Shown: piece after piece, positions 16,088-24,800 of the stretch
How the letters are laid out: each line of letters begins with the position of its first letter
How positions within the stretch are numbered: position 1 is the first letter of the stretch
NCBI GenBank assembly: GCA_964491485.1
Contig: CAZBGV010000007.1
Span: 1 to 63,155 of the forward strand
Origin: IDS-8 sp964491485
Lineage (GTDB): Bacteria > Pseudomonadota > Gammaproteobacteria > Steroidobacterales > Woeseiaceae
Length of the DNA: 63,155 nucleotides
Reading direction: 5' to 3'
The notes under the pieces: generated by a model
Told to the model about the DNA's origin: nothing
Databases searched by the model: none
Seen by the model: only the letters and a program-made list of their open reading frames with translations
Made by a program: the position numbers and the translations under genes

Positions 16088-16597
16088 ATGAAGTATTTGG
16101 TCGGAACGATCGTCGCAGTCGTGCTCGCCGCCGCATCGGCGAATGCCCAGGAGGACGAGACGCAGGATTTCGTACAAGAGGCGATCGTGTCGAACGACTT
16201 CGAGATCGCGAGCAGCCGGCTCGCGCTCGAGCGCACGCAGAGCGCCGCGGTGCGCCAGTTCGCAGAGCACATGATCGAGGATCACGGAAAAGCGGCCGAG
16301 CAACTGAAGGCCGCGGTGGACAAGACCGAGCTGGGCGTGGGCATGCCCGATACGCTCGACGACAAGCACGCCGAAATGATGCAGGAGCTCGGCAAGGCGC
16401 AGGGCACGGAGTTCGATCGCAAGTACGTCGGGATGCAGGTCGCCGCACACCAAAACGCGGTGGAGCTCTTCGAGGACTATATCGACGCCGACGACGCGAG
16501 CGCGCCCGTGCAGCAGTTCGCGAAGCAGACGCTGCCGGTGCTGAAGGAGCACGATCGGCAGATCGAGGCGCTGAGCCAGAGGATGGCCGGTCTTTAG
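16088..16597 (+). CDS. DUF4142-family periplasmic protein
   Basis: A 169-residue exported protein with signal peptide MKYLVGTIVAVVLAAASANA and a mature, almost entirely helical DUF4142 domain (ferritin-like bundle). Conserved-looking elements are FVQEAIVSNDFEIASSRLAL, RQFAEHMIEDHGKA and VAAHQNAVELFEDY. The His and Glu positions are those usual for the family, though metal binding is not established. Members are widespread and often stress-induced; the biochemical role is unknown. The start is fixed by GGAGGA 7 bases upstream. Transcription probably runs from the sigma-54 promoter at 16021 and ends at the terminator at 16620. Confidence 0.88.
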   Translation: MKYLVGTIVAVVLAAASANAQEDETQDFVQEAIVSNDFEIASSRLALERTQSAAVRQFAEHMIEDHGKAAEQLKAAVDKTELGVGMPDTLDDKHAEMMQELGKAQGTEFDRKYVGMQVAAHQNAVELFEDYIDADDASAPVQQFAKQTLPVLKEHDRQIEALSQRMAGL

Positions 16598-16619
16598 ATC
16601 GCGGGCGGCCCGAGCGCGG

Positions 16620-16640
16620 CGCTTCCGCGGAAGCGTTTTC
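16620..16640 (+). terminator. Rho-independent terminator after the DUF4142 gene
   Basis: CGCTTCCGCGGAAGCG forms a self-complementary stem directly followed by TTTTC on the plus strand, 22 bases past the stop. It separates this transcript from the converging outer-membrane gene. Confidence 0.8.
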
Positions 16641-16682
16641 TGGAATGAGCATTCTTATTGATCGGGCGCGCCCGCCCCGCGA

Positions 16683-19600
16683 TCACAGCATGCCGATGAG
16701 ATTGAGGAAGAACCCCCGGTGATCGTAGTCGAAGTCGGTCAGGTCGTCCGAGAACTCGCTGAAGTTGTAACCGAGCCCGATCTTCAGGTGATCGCCGACC
16801 TGGCGCGAAACGGTGAGCAACGTGCCGGTGCGCCGCTCGGCCAGGTCCGGCATGTCGAGCAGGCGCCCTTCGACGAGCAGGTCCCAGGCTTCCCGGAACC
16901 TGAGGTCGCCGCGCAGCACGTACAGGCTCGCGTCGTTCTCGAAAAACTCGGGATTCTCGCGGTCCAGGCTCACCTGGCCCAGGCGGTAGGCGTACTTGCC
17001 GCCGATGGAAAACGCGGGCGTCAGGTCGTAGGTGACGTCGAGCGCCGCGATGTGGCTCTTCTGCACGAACTCGGCCGTACTGCCCCTCGGCGTTACCTGG
17101 CCCGGGCTCGGCACGTTGCTGAACCAGGTGTACTTGGCGAGCGCGTTCAGGCGATCGTGGTACACCGGCCGGTACGCGTACCCGACCACGGCCTCGGTGT
17201 AGCCGCCGTCGTAGAAGGTACCGAGCGAGCTGGTGCTGTCCGAGTGGTCGAATTTGCCGAGGAGCCGCGCCGACGGGCTCACCTGGTACTTGAAGGCGCT
17301 GCGGAAGAGCCAGGTCTCGCGCTCGTTGTGCTCGAGATCGAGCTGCTCGACGTCGTCCAGGCGGTACTCGATCGCGCCGGAAAGCTGCAATGCATCGAAT
17401 CCGTAACCCGCGTGCATGCCGATCGCGCGTCGCTCCGTTTCCGCTCCGGTGAGCGAGTCCTCGAGCGTGCCGATGTCGGTGGAGAGACCGAGGTTCAGCC
17501 GCTCGGTGGGGGCGAGGGTGATCCCGGTCGCGTGCGTCAAACCCGTCGACGCGCCGGCCGCCCGGTAGCGTTCCTCGAGGTACACGCTCGCGCTGTCCGA
17601 GAAGCGTGACTTGATGCCGGCGACCAGGTTGCCTTCGCCGCCGCGCGCGGGGAGCGGCCCGTTATCGGTGCGCTCGTTCTCCAGCGTGTAGTTGAGGTAC
17701 ACGCTCGTGCGGTCCGAATGCAGGTAGCGGGTTCCCAGCTTGCCGCCGGGGCCGAGATCGCCGTTCGAGACCTCGGTGTCGACGCGCAGCCGCTCGGAGA
17801 CGCGGTAAGAGGCACCCGCGCCGTAGCGGCCGTTCTCCGGACGGCTGGCGGTGGTCGAGAGCGTATCCTGCAGGAACACCCAGGCGTTCCAGTCGGCGCG
17901 CGAGTCGTAGCCGAGCTGCAGGACGGCGTCCGCGCGCTCGCCCTGCTCCTGGGTCGCGGGTACGAGCGGAGAGCGGTCGATGCGCGTGTCGAGGCGATAG
18001 CCCGCGCTCACGTCCCAGTGCTCGGACAGGCGGTACGCGAGATCGATCTCCTGCGCCCGGGTCTCGACGCCCTGCTCCTGTACCCGGCTGTCGAGCTTCG
18101 CGTTCAGCGACACGTCCTCGAACAGCGGCAGCCGCAACGCGCCGCCGACATTGCGCGTGTCCGCGAGCACGGTGAGGCCGGGCGCGGAATAGCCGGCTTC
18201 GACGTCCTGTATATAAAGTGTCAGGCGGCCGTTGCCGACATCGAGCAGGTCGGCCGTGGAGAGACTCAGGTCGGCGCGGTATGCCTCCGCGTCGATGTTC
18301 GCGTACGCGGACTGGTCGATCCCGGTGAAGCCGAAGCCGCCGTCCGTCGACAGCTGCGCGGTGGAGACGATGCCTTCGCTGAGGCCGCTTTGCAGCTTCA
18401 GCCAGGACTCCGAGCTCAGGCGCAACGTGACGTCCGCCGCCTGCAGGGTGCTGTCGCCGCCGTCCTGGCGGTCGCTGCTGGTCGTGAGCCCGAGCTTCAC
18501 GTGCTCGCCCATCCAGTAGTGCACCTGCCCGCCCGTCGACAGCGCGTCGACGTCCTCGAAGCCCGGCGTGTACTCGTAGCGCACGACCAGCCACGCCTCG
18601 TCGCCCGAGAGCGCGCCGCTCCGGACCAGCAGGTCGTCGCCCGCGGTGGAGGCGAGCGGCTCCGCCAGCAGGATGCGACCCTGCAGGTAATCGACGTCGT
18701 AATCCATCGCCGGCACCAGGTTGACGACGCCGGTCACGAGTCCGGACGCCTTGTCGCGGATCTCGATGCGGACCCGCTCGGAGCCCGGCAGCAAATCCTG
18801 GCGGTGCAGGAAATAGAGTGAGCCGCCGGTACCGCGGAATTCCTCCCGGCTCGGCAGGGTGCCCGGCTCGGCGGCGAACGCGTCGGCCGCGAACCGCTGC
18901 TCGCCGAAGCCGGTCGTCTTCTCCGACTGGAAGTGAGCGTTGGCCCCGTAGAGGCCACGGTCGACCTGGGCCAGCTCGTTCTGCATGTAGCCGACCTTGA
19001 AGTTGCCCCATTGCCCGTAGTTGTCGCGCTGGCGCAGCCGGAGGAAGAACTTGCCCATGGTCGGCGCCATTTCCTCGACCGTGCCGTCGTCGCCGAAGGT
19101 CGGGTAGTAGTAGTCGGGATCGATGCGGCGGAAGAGCGCGTCCGGCGTCTTCTCCATGAAGTTGCTGAAGAGCTCGTCGAGCGGCCCTTCGCGGGTATCG
19201 GCGCTGGCCGTGACGTGCCAGTGATCGCCGAACTTGCCGTTCACGAAGAAGGCGAGCCGCCCGTCCGCAGTGGAATCGAGGTCGTCGGCGTTCTCGCCCG
19301 CGAGCAGGTCCATCGGGCCGCTGGTCTCGCCGGACGAGAGCGTCAGGTCGGCCATGCCGACGTAGAACCAGTCACTCTCCTTGAGCTCCAGGTCACGCAG
19401 GTAGAGCTGGCCGTTGCCCTCGTCGTCCAGCACGGCGACCTCGACGGTGTGCATGCCGGTCGGCAGGATCGCCTCCGAGGCGAAGTTGCCTTGCGGGTCC
19501 ACCGGCACGGGGCGTCCCGCCACCCAGACCTGGTGGTTCGCCGGAATGCCGCTGCCCTGGACGGTCACCGTGCCGCTGGAGAGACCGATGTTCTGGGTGG

Positions 19601-21818
19601 CGAGCGCATTCTCGCCCCAGGCGGCGAGCAGCTCGGGGTGCGGCGCCGGCGGCGCCTGTGCGCTGGCCGCGGCCGCGGCCGCTAGCTCTGCGTCCACGTA
19701 CACGAGCCATAACGGCTGCGGCAGCGTCTCGTCGAAGTTGCCGTCCGGGCCGTAGGCGCGCAGGACGTACGCGAGCTCGCGCGCCGGCGCGCGGAACTCG
19801 CCGGCCCCCGGCCGCCACTCGGCAATGCCGTCGAGCTCGATGGGGATGACTTCGAGCGGCTCGGACCTGAGCGACCGGCCGTTATCGAAGATGCGCACCT
19901 CGGCGCGCTCGATGAACGGCGAGTAGTTGGTGTACATGCGGAAGCTGACGCTGTCGCCCACCAGGTTCGGCTGGTCGAGCCAGCCGTCGTACGGCGGCCC
20001 GGGCACCTCCGGCGGCGCCGGCGGCAGCGGGTGCACCCTGACGGTGGCCGGGAACGCCGTGACGCTCAGGCGCGGCGCCGACGTCATGTTGTCGAAGCCG
20101 AAGCGGATATTGGCCTCGGTGAACGCGACGTCGGTGCAGCGCTGGATGTCGGACGAGCTCTTCAACGGATCGTCGATGGGCTCGCCGTCCACGCTGATAC
20201 GCATGAGGTTCAGGCCGAGCGGGTTTTCCGGATCGATCTCGCGCGAGAGACGCGTCACCTCGACGCCCTCGTAGTCGTCGAGCAGGGCGAGCTCGTCGTA
20301 CACCACCTGCACCGCGACGTACGACTCGTCACCCTGGATGAAGCCGGCGTTCACGACGTCGTCGGAATAGACATAGCCGCGGCCTTCGAACTCACGCTTC
20401 GACGCCGCCAGCCCGAGCTCATCGTTCACCGCCTGCATGGCGCGCCGCGCGCGCGAGGCGGAGAGCCCGATGTCGTCGCCGTACACGGAGGCCGTGCGCC
20501 GGTTCAGGCGCTCGTTGCGCGTGTAGCCCACGAAGCGCACGCGCACGTTCGTCTTGTCCGCGATGTCCGCCATGGCGCGCTCGATGTCCGCGCCGAGGCC
20601 CGGCGGGATGACCGGCTGGCCGTCCGCGAATTCGATGTGCTCGATGGGTCCCCAGGGCGGGTCGTAGACCTTGGTGACCACCTCGGCGCCCGGCGCGTCG
20701 GGGCAGAGCTGGGGCTCGTCGGGCAGCTCTTTCAGCGGATCGTCGTACCAGAACTCGACCTCGACGCGCCGGTTCAGCGCCCGGCCCTTTTCGGTGTCGT
20801 CGGAGGCGAGCGGGTGCGTGGCGCCCAGCCCGTCGCTCTCGACCGCGGCCGTCGGCAGGTCGAGCGCGTCCTGGACCGCGAGCGCCACGCGCCGCGCGCG
20901 CGCTTTCGAGAGCCCGGTGGGGGTGCCGTAGATGCGTTCGACGCGCCCCGTGAGCGGCGAGTCGTCCGTGAAGCCCACGAAGCGGACGACGACGTTCTGC
21001 CTGTCGGAAAGATCCCGGAACGACTGCTGGATCCTCGCGATGAAGTCGTCGGTCACTTCGATGCCGTCGTCGTCGAAATGCAGGGGCGGCACGAGATTCT
21101 GGATGCGTGCGCGCTTCGCGTAGCCGTCGACGTAGCGGAGCTTGCACACGGTCTGGATGCGGCAAACCTTGACCCGCCCGGAGTCCTGCGGGACGAGCAC
21201 TTCCCGGACGCCGAGGCGCTCGCGCACCTCGTCGTACCAGACCTCCACCTCGACCCGGCGGTTCAGCGCGCGGCCGGCTTCCGTGTCGTTCGACGCCACG
21301 GGTTGCGTGTCGCCGGCCCAGTCGTACGAAACCGCTTCCGGCGGGAGGGCGAGCGCGGTCTGGAAGTATTCCGCCACCTCGCCCGCGCGCTCGCGCGACA
21401 GGCCGAAGTTGTCGCCGTAGATGCGGGCCAGCGCCTCGGATAGCGGCTGGTTGTCGGCGTGGCCGACGAAGTGCAGCCGGACGTTGCGGCGGTGTTTCAT
21501 CCGCTCGAGGATCCGGCCGAGCTCGGCGAGCGTGGAATCGGGAATGTCCGCGACGCCGGATTCGAAGTGGATCGGCGGCACGAGACCGGTCAGCTTGACG
21601 GTCTCCAGGGCCTCCTCGGCGACCTCGCGGGTCGCGAGCGTGTCGCCCTCTTCGGAAGCGACGCGCTCGGGGTCCTGCACCCAGTGCATGAACGGCCCGT
21701 CGACCCCGAGGTGCCGCTCGACGGTTTCGCCGAGCGGCGCTTCGTCGACTTCCGCCGCATTCGCCGCCGGCAGGAGGGCCGCCGCGGCGCACAACGAGAG
21801 CAAGCTCAACCTGGTCAT
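16683..21818 (-). CDS. Giant outer-membrane beta-barrel protein with three OmpA-like domains
   Basis: A 1711-residue protein starting MTRLSLLSLCAAAALLPAANA, a signal peptide, at ATG 21818 with AGGTGA upstream. A much longer open frame extends past this into the neighbouring gene and is not real. Three OmpA-like modules follow at about 75-195, 240-360 and 388-510, the first two with NRRVEVE at their ends. A linker and beta-domain region includes PPAPPEVPGPPYDGW. From about 810 a long series of amphipathic strands runs to the end, which reads FFLNLIGML and has an aromatic-rich, barrel-like terminus. The OmpA modules may hold peptidoglycan while the roughly 900-residue barrel sits in the outer membrane. 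It lies 5 bases after the DUF11 gene and shares its riboswitch-controlled transcript. A partner or secretion role for the DUF11 protein is likely. Confidence 0.85.
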   Translation of the reverse strand: MTRLSLLSLCAAAALLPAANAAEVDEAPLGETVERHLGVDGPFMHWVQDPERVASEEGDTLATREVAEEALETVKLTGLVPPIHFESGVADIPDSTLAELGRILERMKHRRNVRLHFVGHADNQPLSEALARIYGDNFGLSRERAGEVAEYFQTALALPPEAVSYDWAGDTQPVASNDTEAGRALNRRVEVEVWYDEVRERLGVREVLVPQDSGRVKVCRIQTVCKLRYVDGYAKRARIQNLVPPLHFDDDGIEVTDDFIARIQQSFRDLSDRQNVVVRFVGFTDDSPLTGRVERIYGTPTGLSKARARRVALAVQDALDLPTAAVESDGLGATHPLASDDTEKGRALNRRVEVEFWYDDPLKELPDEPQLCPDAPGAEVVTKVYDPPWGPIEHIEFADGQPVIPPGLGADIERAMADIADKTNVRVRFVGYTRNERLNRRTASVYGDDIGLSASRARRAMQAVNDELGLAASKREFEGRGYVYSDDVVNAGFIQGDESYVAVQVVYDELALLDDYEGVEVTRLSREIDPENPLGLNLMRISVDGEPIDDPLKSSSDIQRCTDVAFTEANIRFGFDNMTSAPRLSVTAFPATVRVHPLPPAPPEVPGPPYDGWLDQPNLVGDSVSFRMYTNYSPFIERAEVRIFDNGRSLRSEPLEVIPIELDGIAEWRPGAGEFRAPARELAYVLRAYGPDGNFDETLPQPLWLVYVDAELAAAAAASAQAPPAPHPELLAAWGENALATQNIGLSSGTVTVQGSGIPANHQVWVAGRPVPVDPQGNFASEAILPTGMHTVEVAVLDDEGNGQLYLRDLELKESDWFYVGMADLTLSSGETSGPMDLLAGENADDLDSTADGRLAFFVNGKFGDHWHVTASADTREGPLDELFSNFMEKTPDALFRRIDPDYYYPTFGDDGTVEEMAPTMGKFFLRLRQRDNYGQWGNFKVGYMQNELAQVDRGLYGANAHFQSEKTTGFGEQRFAADAFAAEPGTLPSREEFRGTGGSLYFLHRQDLLPGSERVRIEIRDKASGLVTGVVNLVPAMDYDVDYLQGRILLAEPLASTAGDDLLVRSGALSGDEAWLVVRYEYTPGFEDVDALSTGGQVHYWMGEHVKLGLTTSSDRQDGGDSTLQAADVTLRLSSESWLKLQSGLSEGIVSTAQLSTDGGFGFTGIDQSAYANIDAEAYRADLSLSTADLLDVGNGRLTLYIQDVEAGYSAPGLTVLADTRNVGGALRLPLFEDVSLNAKLDSRVQEQGVETRAQEIDLAYRLSEHWDVSAGYRLDTRIDRSPLVPATQEQGERADAVLQLGYDSRADWNAWVFLQDTLSTTASRPENGRYGAGASYRVSERLRVDTEVSNGDLGPGGKLGTRYLHSDRTSVYLNYTLENERTDNGPLPARGGEGNLVAGIKSRFSDSASVYLEERYRAAGASTGLTHATGITLAPTERLNLGLSTDIGTLEDSLTGAETERRAIGMHAGYGFDALQLSGAIEYRLDDVEQLDLEHNERETWLFRSAFKYQVSPSARLLGKFDHSDSTSSLGTFYDGGYTEAVVGYAYRPVYHDRLNALAKYTWFSNVPSPGQVTPRGSTAEFVQKSHIAALDVTYDLTPAFSIGGKYAYRLGQVSLDRENPEFFENDASLYVLRGDLRFREAWDLLVEGRLLDMPDLAERRTGTLLTVSRQVGDHLKIGLGYNFSEFSDDLTDFDYDHRGFFLNLIGML

Positions 21819-21823
21819 GGCGA

Positions 21824-24800
21824 TCACCTGTCGGGACCGGCCGGCTTCGGAACGTCCGGCGGGCCGCCGAGCCGCCAGTAGATTTCCGGCTCGATGACGA
21901 GCGGGTAGCAGCATTCGAGCGCTTCCCATGCGCCCTCGACCTGCGCCTTGACCGCCGCGAGCCGCCGGTCGACCAGCCGCGGGTCCTCGACGTCGGCGAC
22001 GTACGACAGCCGGAGCACCGCGGGTGCCTTGCGCAGCTCCTCGAGCAGCCGGTCGAGGCGCGGGCGCCACTGGTTCCGGATCGCGGTCGAGCCCGGCTCG
22101 AAGACCGGGTCGGAGAGGTCCAGGTTGACGACGCGGTGGATCGACGCGCCGAAGTCGAAGTTCAGCGCTTTGCCGCGCGTGGCGCGCTGCACCTGCACCG
22201 CCGGCGTCGAAAGCCGATAGCCCGCGGGCAGCGTCCGGTCGTCGAGCTTCAGCACGAAGTTGCTGCCGCGCATCGGGTGCGGCACGATCGCGCAGGTGAC
22301 GTGGAAGCGACCGTAACGGTCGGTCGTGACCGCGAGCCCGCGGGCGGTCACGAGCCGCACGCCGGGGAGCCCTGCTTCGTCGCCGTCCTGGTAACCGTTC
22401 CTGTTGTCGTCGTCGAAGACCTTGCCCGTGACGTCGGTGCAGTCGAACGTCGGGTCGGGAACGATGCGCACCGTCGCCGACGCTTCGCCGGACAGCGCGT
22501 TGCCGGTGAGCGAGCTCGCCGCCCACGCGCGGTTCACGAATTCCCCTTCGCCGACACCCGCGCCGACCGCGAGCAGGAGCTTCAGCGTGTTCCGCCCGGA
22601 GGCCGTGAGCGTGAGGCCGGACCACGTCAGCTGCCGTCCGTCGACCGCGGGCTCCACGGGCGCGCCGTCGAGGCGCGCCGAGCCTGCGACGTAGCGGAAG
22701 CCGGCAGGCGTGAGGTCGACGATGCCGACGTCCGGCAGCGGGATCTCGTACGTGTTGCTGACGGTGATGACGTAGGGAACGAGCTGCCCGCGGGTGACGT
22801 TGACGAGCGGCGTCGTCTTCGTGACGGACACCACGCCCGAAAGATCCGGGTCCAGCGGAATGTGGTTGTTGAAGATCTCGCCGGTGCCCGGCAGCCCGCT
22901 GCCGTCGAGCCGCAGGTGCAGGTGGTATTTCGTGCCGTCGCTGCGTCCGGGCACGGCGGCGCCGGGAGCCAAAGCCTGCGCCTGCACCTCGCAATGCTCC
23001 GGCGTGCCGGGAACGGCGTCGTCGACGGAGCCCGGGCACGCCGGCACGTCGAACGGCGGCGTGGCGGCGTCGGACGCGGGCGGAATCATCTCCGACGCGC
23101 CGTCGATATAGCCCGCGCCGGGCGGCGCCACGCGGATGACGTAGCCAACGCCGCCGGGGCAGCCTGGGTCGGAGAAGTTCAGCACGAACTTGTACCAGCC
23201 CTCGGCGAGCGTCACCTGCCCCTGCTGGCGCGGATCGTCGAAGCACGCCTCCGGCACGGGGACACCGCCTTGCAGCAGGGTGAGGGTCGCACCGGAGACG
23301 GGCGCGCGCGCCAGCGCGTCGTACACGACGCCGTCAGGATCGATGGGCAGGTTCAACGCCAGCAGGTTGCTGCCCGGCGTGACCACGATCTCGTCGATGC
23401 GCTGCAGGCCGTTGGTGAAATCCGAGTCGGTATAGCCGAGCGCCGCCGTCCTCGCACCCGCGCCCGGCGCGCTGAAGCGCAGCGCGTAAACGTTGTCGGT
23501 CAGGTAATTCGGCGTGACGTTGGCGAGCAGGAACTTGCCCTCCGCGTCCGTCTGCACCGAGCGGACCGGCTCGCCGTTCATGAGCAGCTCGACGGACCAG
23601 CCTTCCAGCAGGCGTTCCGCTTCGCCCGGCGTGTCGTTGAAATCCGCGTCGTGCCACACGGTTCCGCTCAGCATGCCGAAACCGGGTATCGCGCCGACGT
23701 CGATGGCGACGCTCGCGTACGCGGTCTGCGGCGGATCGTTCCAGGTGACGTGGCCGGTGTTCGTGATGCGCGTGCCGTTCGCGAGATCCGGATTGATGAC
23801 GGCCCTGAACCTGAGCACGGCGGTGGCGCCCGGCATCAGCGGACCGTACGCGGCGCCGTAATCGGCGGTCAGGGTCGTGCCGGCGAAGCTCACGCCGGCG
23901 GTGAGCCCGTTCAGCGTCGCCGACTGGTCGACATAGGCCAGGTAGCCCGGGTTCGTCTCGTCGAGGTTGTCCGTGATCACCGTGTACAGGGCGGGGAGCG
24001 TGCTGACGTTCGTCGCCGTCACCGTGTACTCGAGGGTCGCGCCTGCCAGCGCCGGCCCGCCGTCGACCACCGCCACGGCCTTGGTGATCGTGAGCTGTTG
24101 GGCATCGCCGACGACGACCACCGTGGGCTCCGGGCCGGTGGCCGGATTGCCGTCGCCGTCCGTGAGGAGATTCGCAAGCTCGGTGCTGTAGACGGTCGCC
24201 TGGTTCCTGATCAGCGTGCCGGTCGGGGTGTCGGCGTTCACCTGCAGGTCGTACTGCACGATGGCCGCTTCGCCGGGGCTGAGGACGCCGGCATCGGCGC
24301 CGGGGAGCGGCGGCGTCAGGTCCGTGGAGCTCACGTCGATGCCGGCGACGAGCGGAAAGACGCCGCCATCGGGCGCCCCGGCCGGCAGACCGTTCAGCGT
24401 GAGCGTATCGGCGACGTAGGTCGTATTCTCGGGCACGAGGTCGACGAGGCGCACGGCGGTCGCCGGAATCGTGCCGTTGTTGTAGATCGCGATCGTATAG
24501 CGCAGCACGTCACCCGGATCGACGATGCCCGGAGAGCCGAGATCGACCTGCAGCGCCGCCGATTTCGGGGCAAACAGGATCGGCAGGTTGCCGACGATGT
24601 CGCGGGTGGGATCGTTGGGCACCGGGGTCCGCGGATCGTCGGACGGCTGGTCCGCGATACCGAAATCGACGGCGCTCAGCATGGCCTGGTTCGAGATGAT
24701 CGTTCCGTCCGGCACGTCGGGATCCACGACCACGTCGAAGGTGATCGTGGCGACGTTGTCGGCCACGCCCGCGTTCATGACGCCCGGTGTCGTGTCCTGC

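Noticed and set aside
21819..23246. N-terminal extension of the triple-OmpA barrel frame
   Set aside because: It overlaps the DUF11 gene in another frame; the signal peptide and ribosome-binding site at 21818 fix the real start.
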